The notes: generated by a model from the letters alone, not told the origin. A stretch of DNA of 64,000 bases from Rosettibacter sp037481715 (GCA_037481715.1 JBBFLD010000011.1:1-64000); one strand, 5' to 3'. Numbered from the stretch's first letter, positions 6,881 to 15,405 are shown. Program-made: numbers and translations.

Positions 6881-7276
6881 ATGAAAAAAATATTTTGGAT
6901 AGTAATGTTTATGTTATTATTAGCGACAAGTCTATTGGCAATGCAGGAAAATCCAAACCCCGTTGAAGCAATTCCAGATGTATTTACATCACTTACTGGT
7001 CTTGCAGCGGGTGTTTTAGTGTTAACATCATTCATAAAAAAGCAATTAAAAACAGAAGGAACAATTACAATAATTATAAGCATAGCAGCAGGATTATCAA
7101 TAAGCACAATTGGATGGCTGCTTAAATTAGGAATATTCAATTTGGTTGAATGGTATTATATAATTATCTATGGATTAATTGCAGCAATTATGGCTAATGG
7201 TTTATCTACATGGGAAATTATAAAAAATATATTAACGGCACTAAAATTAAAAGTTCCAAAAGAAAAAGAGGTATAA
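6881..7276 (+). CDS. Holin-like membrane protein
   Basis: The protein has 131 residues, and AGGAGG lies just before its ATG. Residues 1-20 form a signal-like or first membrane segment (MKKIFWIVMFMLLLATSLLA). Further hydrophobic stretches lie at about 36-53, 64-84 and 92-108, and the tail is basic (KLKVPKEKEV). Number and size of the segments, the charged tail and the place right after the endolysin and spanin genes fit a class I-like holin, which opens the inner membrane at lysis time. I do not recognise a named holin family, so the call rests on layout and context. Confidence 0.6.
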   Translation: MKKIFWIVMFMLLLATSLLAMQENPNPVEAIPDVFTSLTGLAAGVLVLTSFIKKQLKTEGTITIIISIAAGLSISTIGWLLKLGIFNLVEWYYIIIYGLIAAIMANGLSTWEIIKNILTALKLKVPKEKEV

Positions 7277-7277
7277 A

Positions 7278-8225
7278 ATGCCATACGCAGCAGCAGGATT
7301 AAAACAAATAGTAATGTGCGATAAAGGGACATTATCAACAACACCAGCAGATCCAATCGCACTTGGAATACGCAAAGATGCAGTATTAACGATAAATCAT
7401 TTTAAGCAGGTTGAAGATTATAGGAAGCGAAAACATCGTAATATGCTGAATTTCAAACTCGAAGGTGAAACTTTACAGCCAACGATTTTTATGTTTAAGA
7501 AATTGCTTGATTGGATAAATGGTAACCTTGATGTACAGGTAATAACTCAAAAACAATCATCGAGCAATCAGGATGTATTTAAATTTAACAGCGGTAAAGA
7601 ATTAGGAATCGATTTTGAATGGACATACAATCAAGATGGACGCAGCTGCAAAATAACACTTGAAAGAGCCTTGCCATATAATGATGCAGTTGTACTCATT
7701 GATGCCGCAGATAATACAACACCTGTAAGTTTCCCTGGGATAACAGATGACGGAACAGATTTAACATTATATCGTGGTGCAAGTCCAGATAAATTTGAAA
7801 AACCAGCTTCTGTATCTTTAGGAAGTAATTCTCTTATTACTGTAAGATCATTAAACATAAAAACCGAAAGCAAGAAATCTATTGACAATTTAAGTCTTGT
7901 AGATAATTTAATAATTACACTCGAAATGACAGGAAGAGAAGCATCCATTGCTGATTTTGTTACGAGATTAAATAAAGGTGCACTTGATGGGGTTGTATTT
8001 CAAGAGAAAAATTCTGCAACGACTTATGATAAATTTGATTTTAATGCAAATGTCCTATCACAAACAGATGAGTTTGTTATTAACGATGAAGAAAGAACAT
8101 TAAAAATTGTGCTTGAAGGAAGAATTCCAATTTACTCTGTGCAATTCCTGTATGGAAGTTCTAATGGAGGCGATGCAGCAGATACCAAAGGAACTACAGG
8201 CGGTACAATTAAATTTGGTTATTAG
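7278..8225 (+). CDS. Probable phage tail tube protein
   Basis: The protein has 315 residues. It is beta-rich with alternating polar and hydrophobic residues, for example KRKHRNMLNFKLEGETL, LGIDFEWTYNQDGRSCKITLERAL and ERTLKIVLEGRIP. No catalytic motif is seen. It lies after the connector and lysis genes, and before the chaperone frameshift pair and tape measure, which is where tail tube genes of long-tailed phages sit. The ends of its two halves resemble each other in strand pattern (KITLERALPY, then KIVLEGRIPI), which suggests an internal domain duplication. No sheath gene accompanies it, so a non-contractile tail is likely. Confidence 0.55.
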   Translation: MPYAAAGLKQIVMCDKGTLSTTPADPIALGIRKDAVLTINHFKQVEDYRKRKHRNMLNFKLEGETLQPTIFMFKKLLDWINGNLDVQVITQKQSSSNQDVFKFNSGKELGIDFEWTYNQDGRSCKITLERALPYNDAVVLIDAADNTTPVSFPGITDDGTDLTLYRGASPDKFEKPASVSLGSNSLITVRSLNIKTESKKSIDNLSLVDNLIITLEMTGREASIADFVTRLNKGALDGVVFQEKNSATTYDKFDFNANVLSQTDEFVINDEERTLKIVLEGRIPIYSVQFLYGSSNGGDAADTKGTTGGTIKFGY

Positions 8226-8233
8226 GAGGAATT

Positions 8234-8461
8234 ATGGAATTGAAAATAAAAATAGCTAAAGGCAATTATGCATTAAGGACATTTGATAAAGATGGCAATG
8301 AAATATTTTATACAAGCACAAGAATAGGCGGGATTCAATTTGATAAAGACTCATTAAGCTGCAGCATACCTGATTTATCTGTAACATACGAATTAAAAAA
8401 TCTTGATAATGGAAATACTAAAAAAGGCAATGTAAAAGGAGAAAAAAATGTATCTGATTAA
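8234..8461 (+). CDS. Small phage protein between tail tube and tail chaperone
   Basis: The protein has 75 residues, with TAGGAGGAAT ahead of its ATG. It is beta-rich (MELKIKIAKGNYALRTFDKDGNEIFY, then SVTYELKNLDNGNTKKGNVKG). The gene ends inside the start of the next one (14-base overlap), so the two are probably coupled in translation. I recognise no family. By place it could be a tail accessory or minor tail protein. Confidence 0.55.
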   Translation: MELKIKIAKGNYALRTFDKDGNEIFYTSTRIGGIQFDKDSLSCSIPDLSVTYELKNLDNGNTKKGNVKGEKNVSD

Positions 8462-8735
8462 TGGCACTGAATATAAATTGAAAGAACGATATACATTAAA
8501 AGAGTGGGGCAAAATTTTACAGATTATAAATTTAACACCTGGAAGGAATGAGAATGAAATTATAATTAATATGCTCGCTGATGATAAATTGATTGATATT
8601 TTGAATATAATTCTCGACAAGCCGGTAATAAGTGTTTATGAAGAAGACTTTGAAACAATAAATAAAATCATCAAGGATTTTTTTTCAAGAAAGAACAGCT
8701 TGATGAAAAATATAAACAACTCTTCAAGCGGTTAA
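8448..8735 (+). CDS. Tail assembly chaperone, short form (lambda gpG-like)
   Basis: This is the zero-frame product, 95 residues. The body is helical (LKEWGKILQIINL, LADDKLIDILNIIL, FETINKIIKDFF). The last 16 residues after the T-run are low in complexity and look like read-out of the wrong frame (NSLMKNINNSSSG), as is common for the short form of a frameshift pair. It lies directly upstream of the tape-measure gene, the fixed place of G/GT-type chaperones in long-tailed phages. No sequence similarity to lambda G is claimed; the evidence is gene order, size and the frameshift site. Confidence 0.65.
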   Translation: MYLINGTEYKLKERYTLKEWGKILQIINLTPGRNENEIIINMLADDKLIDILNIILDKPVISVYEEDFETINKIIKDFFSRKNSLMKNINNSSSG

Positions 8736-8983
8736 ATGAAGAATATGACAACACAGTAAAAGAACTTGAAAGATTAACTGAATTAAGAGTAGAGTATTTT
8801 GAGCCAGAGGAAGTAAATATTGATTTAGTATTATATAAACTTGCTGAGTATGATATTTCAAAAGTAGGGACAATAGAAAATTTGCCTATAGAATTTTGTT
8901 ATGATTGGTATTATTTAAACAAAGTTAGAGAATTAAATGAACTTAAAATTAGATTGGCAGAATGGAAAAAAATTAAGAGCTAA
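8448..8983 (+). CDS. Tail assembly chaperone, -1 frameshift fusion (gpGT-like)
   Basis: If the ribosome slips back one base on T TTT TTT (8678-8684), reading continues from TTC at 8684 to the TAA at 8981. This adds 99 residues to the first 79 (178 in all). The added part is a well-formed helical protein: FKKEQLDEKYKQLFKRLNEE, PEEVNIDLVLYKLAEYDI, YDWYYLNKVRELNELKIRLAEWKK. This frame has no start codon of its own near its beginning, so frameshifting is the simplest way to express it. In lambda the extended form binds the tape measure while the short part binds the tail tube. A sequencing error or a mutation in the T-run is the main alternative. Confidence 0.7.
8678..8685 (+). promoter_or_regulatory. 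Slippery run of eight T at the G/GT frameshift site
   Basis: The zero frame reads GAT TTT TTT TCA, so bases 8678-8684 form the X-XXY-YYZ heptamer T-TTT-TTT. Both tRNAs can re-pair after a -1 slip. Eight T in a row could also allow RNA polymerase slippage, which would give the same fusion by a different route. I see no clear downstream pseudoknot by eye. Confidence 0.65.
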
Positions 8984-9087
8984 TCATTATCATAATTACG
9001 AAATGGGTCAGAAGAAATTGGTTTAATAATTTTAGAAACTATAATATATACAACAATAATTAATAAAATTAAACCAATCAGATACAT
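8980..9087 (-). CDS. Possible 35-residue antisense membrane peptide in the tail operon
   Basis: On the opposite strand, in the 150-base gap between the chaperone fusion and the tape measure, an ATG at 9087 is preceded by AAAGGGA eight bases away and opens a 35-codon frame. It starts MYLIGLILLIIVVYIIVSK, a clear membrane segment, followed by a polar tail (KPISSDPFRNYDND). Its stop overlaps the stop of the chaperone fusion. It might be a moron-like peptide expressed in the lysogen, but a hydrophobic frame this short can arise by chance in AT-rich DNA. Confidence 0.35.
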   Translation of the reverse strand: MYLIGLILLIIVVYIIVSKIIKPISSDPFRNYDND

Positions 9088-9098
9088 AATTAATTCCC

Positions 9099-9115
9099 TT
9101 TTGCATAATGCAAAA
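9099..9115. promoter_or_regulatory. 17-base palindrome TTTTGCATAATGCAAAA before the tape-measure gene
   Basis: Two 8-base arms (TTTTGCAT and ATGCAAAA) flank a single central A. The site lies 20 bases before the tape-measure start and just upstream of the ribosome-binding site of the antisense peptide. It could be an operator for a dimeric repressor that controls the leftward peptide, or merely a chance palindrome. No second copy was noticed in the phage part. Confidence 0.4.
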
Positions 9116-9134
9116 TAAAAAATAGAAAAGATAA

Positions 9135-11354
9135 ATGCCAGATAATGAAATTCGATTAAAAATTACGATAGATGGCAAAGAATCACTTGCTACAATTTCA
9201 TTAACACAGCAAGAGATAAACAAATTAGCATCTAATATACGTCAGGCAGGTGATGAAAGCAGAAATGCAGGTGATAAATTAGTTCATTCATTTGCACAAG
9301 CAAGAAATTTAATCCAGGGACTTAAAGAAACATTTTCAATATTTCAGACTGCATTTTCATCGCATATAACAGCATATCAAGAACAGGAAGCTGCATTAAT
9401 TAAATTAAATACTGCCCTGCAGCAAACAGGCCAATTTACCAACGATAATGTAAAAGCATTAACAGATTATGCAGCCAAATTGCAGCAAACAACAATTTAT
9501 GGTGACGAAGTAACAGAAACCGTAATGGCTCAATTGCTTGCAATGGGATTATCAATTGAGCAGACAAAAAAGGCAACATTGCAGGCAGCTAATCTTGCTA
9601 CAGTGATGGGAACAGATTTGAATACTGCAGCTCGTGCTATGGCAGATTTATTTAATGGGAATATAGGATTAATAGGAAGATATGTTAAAGGATTAGACGA
9701 AGCTGTAATTAAATCTGGGGATTTAGATAAAATAATGGCAATGCTTAATGAAAGAATTGGCGGACAGGCAGAAGCTATGGGCAGAACAAGTGTTGGGGCT
9801 ATAGCAAGAATGAATAATGCAATTGGTGATTTAAAAGAAAATGCAGGAGAATTATTAAGTAAAGCATTAGCCCCACTTGTAGAAACAATTTCGAAATTAG
9901 TTAGTCATATTAATAATTTATCTCCCGCATTTAGTGGATTAATAGGGGTTATTGTTTCACTTACAGGGGCAATAATAATTTTAAATTCTACTGGTATAAC
10001 TGCATTAGTGAAAAATATCATTACAGGAATAATTCCTGCAATTACATCTTTAAAAACAAGTTTAATGTCTCTTCAATTAATATTGGGACCTGGAGGATGG
10101 CTAACTTTAGGATTAACAGCAATTGCTGGATTATGGGTTAGCATAGCTGAAGGACAACAAAAAGCAGCAGAATATTTAAAAATCTACAATGAACAAGCTA
10201 ATAAATTAAGATTAAGTGAAATAAATAAAGAATTATCTAACCCAAAAGTTGAATCAACAAGAAAGTTCTTGTTAGAAAAAGAGCGAGAAAGAATATTAAA
10301 TGAATTTATAATGAAACCTCATGAGATTAATTTATCACATGTTGATAAAATAAATAAAGAAGAACTTGAAAAAGAATTTAAGAAAAATCTACAGAAATTA
10401 GAATTATACCAGGCGCATCAAAAGAATATGCTCAAAATAGAAACCGATAATGAATTAGTATTATTAGAACTAACAAAACAACATCTTGAAGAGAAAAAGA
10501 AACTTTATTTAAAGTATGGTCAGGATATAACTGAAATTAATTATCATTTGGCAGAAACCGAAAAAGAACTTCAGAAAGAAATTATAGATGAAAGAAAGAA
10601 AAACTTGGAAGAGTTAACTAATTTTTCGCCTGAAGATATAACATTAGAAAATGTAGAAATTGGTGACCCATTAGAATATGCAAGATTAAATGCACAGCAG
10701 GAACTTGATATTTGGTATGAAAAAGAGATTGAGAAGGTAAGCATGTATGAAAACAGTACTGAAATGCTGCTTGCATTAAGCGAAGAATATAATAGGAGGA
10801 AAACAGAACTCGATGAAGAAATTGCGAATAAATCTCTTGAAGTATATAGCAATATGTTTGGTGCTTTAAGCGAATTATTTGGTAAACATACAGCAGCATA
10901 TAAAGTACTTGCAATAGCACAAACATTAATTGATACTTACCAAGCAGCACAAGCAGCATACAAAGCTATGGCTGGAATTCCTATTGTAGGTCCTACATTA
11001 GCAGGGATAGCTGCTGCTACAGCAATAATACAAGGTATGGCAAGAGTAAAAGCAATACAGAGCGTTAAAACAACAGGCTATCAATATGGTGGAAGATTGC
11101 CAAAAGGTCAAGCTGGATTTATTGAAGGTTATGAAAATGAAATTATAGCCCCTGAAAAAACATTTATAGAGGTATTTAGACAGGAATTAAGACCGCAGAT
11201 ATATAATACAAATATTGGTTTAAATACCAAATTTGATGAGTTTATAGAAAGAATAGATTCCTGGCAAAAAGAATTTACATTAAAATTTGATGGATATGAT
11301 TTAGTTACTGCTTACGATAAAATAAAAGAACGAAAAAACCAGATGAAATATTAG
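9135..11354 (+). CDS. Phage tail tape measure protein
   Basis: The protein has 739 residues. The N-terminal third is helical and contains the conserved tape-measure core (about 90-240: YGDEVTETVMAQLLAMGLSIEQTKKA, then AARAMADLFNGNIGLIGRY and KENAGELLSKALAPLVE). A hydrophobic region at about 265-345 can insert into the host membrane during DNA ejection. A long charged coiled coil follows (about 345-560), and then a small hydrophobic block (AYKAMAGIPIVGPTLAGIAAATAIIQGMA) with the usual GGRLPKGQAGFIEGYENEIIAPEKTF end segment. Length sets tail length; at about 1.5 angstrom per residue this would be a tail near 110 nm. It is the longest gene of the phage block and follows the chaperone pair as expected. 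Confidence 0.9.
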   Translation: MPDNEIRLKITIDGKESLATISLTQQEINKLASNIRQAGDESRNAGDKLVHSFAQARNLIQGLKETFSIFQTAFSSHITAYQEQEAALIKLNTALQQTGQFTNDNVKALTDYAAKLQQTTIYGDEVTETVMAQLLAMGLSIEQTKKATLQAANLATVMGTDLNTAARAMADLFNGNIGLIGRYVKGLDEAVIKSGDLDKIMAMLNERIGGQAEAMGRTSVGAIARMNNAIGDLKENAGELLSKALAPLVETISKLVSHINNLSPAFSGLIGVIVSLTGAIIILNSTGITALVKNIITGIIPAITSLKTSLMSLQLILGPGGWLTLGLTAIAGLWVSIAEGQQKAAEYLKIYNEQANKLRLSEINKELSNPKVESTRKFLLEKERERILNEFIMKPHEINLSHVDKINKEELEKEFKKNLQKLELYQAHQKNMLKIETDNELVLLELTKQHLEEKKKLYLKYGQDITEINYHLAETEKELQKEIIDERKKNLEELTNFSPEDITLENVEIGDPLEYARLNAQQELDIWYEKEIEKVSMYENSTEMLLALSEEYNRRKTELDEEIANKSLEVYSNMFGALSELFGKHTAAYKVLAIAQTLIDTYQAAQAAYKAMAGIPIVGPTLAGIAAATAIIQGMARVKAIQSVKTTGYQYGGRLPKGQAGFIEGYENEIIAPEKTFIEVFRQELRPQIYNTNIGLNTKFDEFIERIDSWQKEFTLKFDGYDLVTAYDKIKERKNQMKY

Positions 11355-11355
11355 A

Positions 11356-12792
11356 ATGAATGTTTATAAATTAAATATTGAAGATAATATAGCCGCAGGT
11401 TTTCTAAAAATTGTTATATATCTCTCCCCAATTCCAGTTGGGATTGAATTATCTCCTAAATTAAAAAATTTGGGAGATTTCGTAATAGGGAATGATGATG
11501 ATAGTGATTTAATCTTAATGCCCGGTGAAGTAAATTGTGAAATTTATTTTCAAGAACATATAAAAGATTTAATTGATTTATTTAATTATATAAACTATCG
11601 CATATCTGTAGCATGGAATGAAGTATATATTTATCTAAATAATAATTTAATCTGGCAAGGATTTATTGATAAAGATATTAACAAATTAAAACTTGATAGA
11701 CAAAATAAGACAATAAAATTATCTTTTGTTGAACAATTCGCATTTGTAAAAAATTATGACCCAAAAACAAATCCATTATTTTATCAAAATCTTAATGATT
11801 TTAGAAAAATAACAGATATAATTAAAGACATTTTTACTGTCCCATTTGTAAATGCTTATGTAAATTCAATAATTAATGGTTCAACAATCGAAGGGAGAAT
11901 TTTAGTTAACTATACCGATTATATTACATTCCAATTTTCTGAATTTATGGCATCATTAAGTTTTTATTATGGGAATAATTCTAATTATTCTACATTAGCT
12001 GATGTACTAAAGTCAATACTATTTAATTATAATCTTATTTGTTACATGGGATTTGAAAGAAAATTATTCTTAATCCCCCGATTTGTTGAATTTAATAATA
12101 TAATCCAAATAAACACTAATGAACTTTTAAGCTCTCCTAATTATCAAGCTATATCTCCAATTAAAGGTGTAAAAGTTAAAGTATGGAAAGGCAGCTATCC
12201 TAAGGATGATACAAATTATTATATATATACACTTGGGAATTATGTTCAAGGAGATGAAAATTGTGAGGAATTAATTATAGACCAACCAGCAGGAAGTTTC
12301 CCAGGAGGGGGATACAGTGGGATAGCAGTAATTTATAATTCACAAATTTATTGGATTGAATTTGACAATATTAGATATAAAAAATTAGATGGGACATTCT
12401 CGGATTATAAAGCTTTGTATAAAATTATTGCTGACGACAATTGGAGCCAAATTCGTTATCCACGATTGAAATGTGATATAGAAGTTAATGGTTTGTTCGA
12501 TAAATGGATGCCAGGATATTATAAATTGCCTGATAGTGATATTGTATTTAGAGCAGTTAAATTCAATTATAATTTTTTACAAAATTCTACTAAAATATCT
12601 TTACGCCAAGCTGGAATTATGCCTTCAAATTATAGATTGCTTGAAGATAATTCATATAAAATAAATGAAGATTTTTCAAAAAGATTACTTGAAAAAATAA
12701 TTGGAGGGACTTATCAATTAATTAATTATTATAGATTAACTGAAGATGGTCAATATAGATTAACTGAAGATTATAACAAAAGATTAATATAA
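11356..12792 (+). CDS. Phage distal tail / baseplate protein
   Basis: The protein has 478 residues, and its ATG lies one base after the tape-measure stop. It is rich in aromatic and beta-strand residues (VYIYLNNNLIWQGFIDKD, IKLSFVEQFAFVKNYDPK), with a long central region without recognisable motifs. The C-terminus carries repeats of YRLLEDNSYKINEDFSKRL, YRLTEDGQYRLTEDYNKRLI type, seen at the ends of tail proteins that dock fibres. By place (tape measure - this gene - fibre) it should be the distal tail or hub protein. I cannot assign it to a named family by eye. Confidence 0.6.
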   Translation: MNVYKLNIEDNIAAGFLKIVIYLSPIPVGIELSPKLKNLGDFVIGNDDDSDLILMPGEVNCEIYFQEHIKDLIDLFNYINYRISVAWNEVYIYLNNNLIWQGFIDKDINKLKLDRQNKTIKLSFVEQFAFVKNYDPKTNPLFYQNLNDFRKITDIIKDIFTVPFVNAYVNSIINGSTIEGRILVNYTDYITFQFSEFMASLSFYYGNNSNYSTLADVLKSILFNYNLICYMGFERKLFLIPRFVEFNNIIQINTNELLSSPNYQAISPIKGVKVKVWKGSYPKDDTNYYIYTLGNYVQGDENCEELIIDQPAGSFPGGGYSGIAVIYNSQIYWIEFDNIRYKKLDGTFSDYKALYKIIADDNWSQIRYPRLKCDIEVNGLFDKWMPGYYKLPDSDIVFRAVKFNYNFLQNSTKISLRQAGIMPSNYRLLEDNSYKINEDFSKRLLEKIIGGTYQLINYYRLTEDGQYRLTEDYNKRLI

Positions 12793-12803
12793 AGGAGATT
12801 AAA

Positions 12804-14453
12804 ATGGCAGATAAAAGAATTACAGAAATGACAACATTGACTGAAGTTGATGCCCAAAATGATTATTTAGAAATTGTTGATGCAAGTGAAATTGATGCTT
12901 CTAATAAAAATAAAAAAATAACACCTGCAACATTAATATCAGGAGTTCCGATTGACACATTAGGCCAGCCTACAGATAATACAAATCTTGATGTAAATAC
13001 ATCAAGGCATGGCTTAATGAAAAAATTATCTGGAATAGCATCTCAATTTTTTAATGGCTTAGGGAATTGGGTAAATGTTAAAGATACAGATCTTGATTTG
13101 CAGGACGAAACAACTCAAAATGCTACAACTACAAGACATGGATTTCTTAAAAAATTATCAGGAGATGCAACAGCATTTTTAAATGGAGTTGGGAATTTTA
13201 CTCAAGTTAAAGATACTGATTTGATATTACAAGATGAAACAAGTACTAATGCAACAACAACAAGACATGGCTTTTTACCAAAATTAAGTGGAAATGCATC
13301 TCAATTTTTAAATGGTAATGGCCAATGGGCTACCCCGAGTGGAGGTGGTGGAGGTAGTTCTACGCCACAATTTATATTCCCTTTAAAAAGTACTATAAAT
13401 TCAGATATTATTAGCCTTTCAAATTTATCAGGATATAATCATTTTGGAGTATTATGTGTTAATCCAATAAATGGTGTAATGTTATTTATTTATAGAAAAG
13501 GAACCGCGCATATTAATTATCCTGCACGTATTTATATGATAAAAAGTACAAATGGGGGGAAAACTTGGATTTCAGAAACTCAAATTTTTTATGATTCCAA
13601 TTATGATCTAAGAAATGTAGCGGGGGGGTATACACGAAATGGTAGATTAATAATATTTTATGGCAAGTATTATCAAGCATCTACATGGCAGGCAATAGCC
13701 TATAGATATAGCGATGATGATGGACTCACCTGGAGTTCCGAATATACTATTAATACCCAAAGTACTAATGCATATAGTGCATATGGCCAATTAATAGAAG
13801 ATGAAAATGGTTATTTATATCAAACATGGCATGGAATTGTTACAAGCACATCAACATATAATGTATATGTCGCTAAGTCTACTGATAATGGATTAACATG
13901 GACATCATATAATGTTTATAGTGGTTCAATTAAATGTACTGAATCATCTTTAGTATATATAGGAGGTGGTCAATTTATAATTATTAGTAGAATAGATGGG
14001 GGTTCTTCATTCAGACAATTTAAAAGTAGTAATTATTGCCAAACTTGGACTGATATGGGGGATACAACATTTGAAACATGGACACCTGCAACTAATGGAA
14101 ATGTACCAATGCCAAATCTAAAATATATTGATTATAATGGAATCGGTATATTAGCATTATATTATACTTTAAGACCAACTACCCCTCAAAAACTAAAAGT
14201 TATTTATGGTCTTGCAACATCAGTGTTTAATAATGTATCTAGTTGGGTAGCATCAACTATTAAGGAAGTATATACATATTCTACAACAAGTGCAAGGAAC
14301 CCAGGGTACCAAACGTTCTTCCACCCTGAAAATAAATTCAAAGGTATTGGGATAACAATTGAAGAACTTTCTGATTCTGGCCCGGCTTACCCTGTTATAG
14401 TTTTTACCCCAATTACAGGATTGCAAACTTTATTAAATAACTTAGGATTATAA
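12804..14453 (+). CDS. Phage tail fibre/spike with sialidase-like beta-propeller
   Basis: The protein has 549 residues, with AAAGGAG ahead of its ATG. Residues 1-50 (ITEMTTLTEVDAQNDYLEIVDASEID) are a virion-binding fibre head found in many phages. Residues 68-178 are three tandem 43-residue repeats (RHGxxxKLSG...FNGxGN...VKDTDLxLQDET), a repetitive shaft. A Gly-rich hinge (GGGGG) follows at 180-184. Residues 185-549 form a BNR/Asp-box propeller with STNGGKTW (248-255), SDDDGLTW (303-310), STDNGLTW (359-366) and the degenerate SSNYCQTW (408-415). The Asp-box fold is typical of sialidases and related sugar-binding proteins. I cannot confirm a catalytic triad, so it may bind or cleave host surface sugars. 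Confidence 0.75.
   Translation: MADKRITEMTTLTEVDAQNDYLEIVDASEIDASNKNKKITPATLISGVPIDTLGQPTDNTNLDVNTSRHGLMKKLSGIASQFFNGLGNWVNVKDTDLDLQDETTQNATTTRHGFLKKLSGDATAFLNGVGNFTQVKDTDLILQDETSTNATTTRHGFLPKLSGNASQFLNGNGQWATPSGGGGGSSTPQFIFPLKSTINSDIISLSNLSGYNHFGVLCVNPINGVMLFIYRKGTAHINYPARIYMIKSTNGGKTWISETQIFYDSNYDLRNVAGGYTRNGRLIIFYGKYYQASTWQAIAYRYSDDDGLTWSSEYTINTQSTNAYSAYGQLIEDENGYLYQTWHGIVTSTSTYNVYVAKSTDNGLTWTSYNVYSGSIKCTESSLVYIGGGQFIIISRIDGGSSFRQFKSSNYCQTWTDMGDTTFETWTPATNGNVPMPNLKYIDYNGIGILALYYTLRPTTPQKLKVIYGLATSVFNNVSSWVASTIKEVYTYSTTSARNPGYQTFFHPENKFKGIGITIEELSDSGPAYPVIVFTPITGLQTLLNNLGL
13005..13340 (+). repeat. Three in-frame 129-bp repeats in the fibre gene
   Basis: The units begin at codons 68, 111 and 154 (bases 13005, 13134 and 13263). 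Each full unit codes for 43 residues with a RHG start and a DETxxNATTT end. The third unit is cut short before the Gly hinge. The protein repeat is well conserved while the DNA has diverged, so these repeats are older than the Kelch repeats at the left edge. Confidence 0.8.
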
Positions 14454-14516
14454 AATAATTATTGATTATATAAATACTTTTCACCAATTTAAATTATCAT
14501 TAATTCAGGGCATAAT

Positions 14517-15137
14517 ATGATTAAAAAATTAATTCACTTATTAAAAATTAAAGATTTATCGATAAATCTAAATTATTGGAAAAATCCTGATAAAAATAAT
14601 GAACCAATAAAATATTTAGATAATGATTTAACAATACAAAGAACTAATTATTTATTAGATATTTTTAATAAATATTTTGTGAATAAAAATATTAATATTT
14701 TAGAATTAGGCTGTAATGTTGGGAGAAATCTTAATGCATTATATAATCAAGGTTATAATATGCTTACTGGCATAGAAATTAACTCAAATGCTATTGAAAT
14801 AATGAAAAAACATTATTATGAATGTTACAAAAATTCAATTATTATTAATGAACCAATAGAAAATTATATAAAAAATTTTAAGAATAATGAATTCGATGTT
14901 GTTTTCACTATGGCAGTTTTAGAGCATATTCATAAAAGAAGTGAATGGATTTTTGATGAAATTATGAGAATAACAAAATATATAATTACAATAGAGGATG
15001 AAAAATCATTATCTTGGAAGCATTTTCCCCGGAGATATGATAAAATCTTTAATAAATTTACACAAATTTATAGCGAAGATTGTTCTTTTATCATTGGATT
15101 TAATGATGGATTTATGTTGAGGGTGTTTAAAAAATGA
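14517..15137 (+). CDS. SAM-dependent methyltransferase (class I) at the end of the phage late operon
   Basis: The protein has 206 residues. Motif I is ILELGCNVGRNLNAL (about 61-75), motif II is GIEINSNAIEIM, and the motif IV-like segment is EFDVVFTMAVLEHIHK (about 128-143), where 'LEHI' is the usual mark of Methyltransf_11/23-type small-molecule or sugar methyltransferases. It lacks the DPPY/SPPY motif of DNA methyltransferases. Being placed after the fibre gene, it may modify a surface sugar of the host or a virion part, but the substrate is unknown. It could also be cargo from a host polysaccharide locus. Confidence 0.75.
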   Translation: MIKKLIHLLKIKDLSINLNYWKNPDKNNEPIKYLDNDLTIQRTNYLLDIFNKYFVNKNINILELGCNVGRNLNALYNQGYNMLTGIEINSNAIEIMKKHYYECYKNSIIINEPIENYIKNFKNNEFDVVFTMAVLEHIHKRSEWIFDEIMRITKYIITIEDEKSLSWKHFPRRYDKIFNKFTQIYSEDCSFIIGFNDGFMLRVFKK

Positions 15138-15259
15138 TAAATAAGCTATTATTAAATAATTTCTATATTGAATTTAATATTTTAATGTTAAGTAGAACAT
15201 TATATAGTAACAATAAGTTTCGAAGATTATTATTGTTTTACTGTATATATATGTGTTAA
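15134..15259 (+). CDS. Small ORF overlapping the methyltransferase stop, possible gene remnant
   Basis: An ATG at 15134 overlaps the methyltransferase stop as ATGA and opens 41 codons (MINKLLLNNFYIEFNILMLS, ending YCIYMC). The overlap is the kind used for coupled genes, but the product is short, hydrophobic and unlike any family I know. It is most likely the start of a decayed gene, or a chance frame. Confidence 0.2.
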   Translation: MINKLLLNNFYIEFNILMLSRTLYSNNKFRRLLLFYCIYMC

Positions 15260-15315
15260 TAATGGATTAATTACAGGCTGGGCAAGAAAATAATATTCTC
15301 AAATAAATAGAAATA

Positions 15316-15405
15316 ATGTTCTCAAATAGCGAGATATATTACAATATTGATACAAATAATAAGGTTTATATTTGGAATGGGTCTACTTGGATTTCACTTA
15401 ATTAA
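15316..15405 (+). pseudogene. C-terminal scrap of a phage tail fibre gene
   Basis: A 29-codon frame reads EIYYNIDTNNKVYIWNGSTW and then ISLN before its stop. This 'YY-T-NK-Y-WNGS-W' pattern is a common short module in phage tail fibres and tail-tip proteins. Nothing upstream in frame extends it into a full gene. It therefore looks like the remaining end of a deleted or recombined fibre gene, as is common at fibre loci. Confidence 0.45.

Noticed and set aside
9032..9223. 63-codon leftward frame overlapping the tape-measure start
   Set aside because: It extends into the tape-measure coding region and has no ribosome-binding site; the different leftward frame at 8980-9087 is the better candidate.
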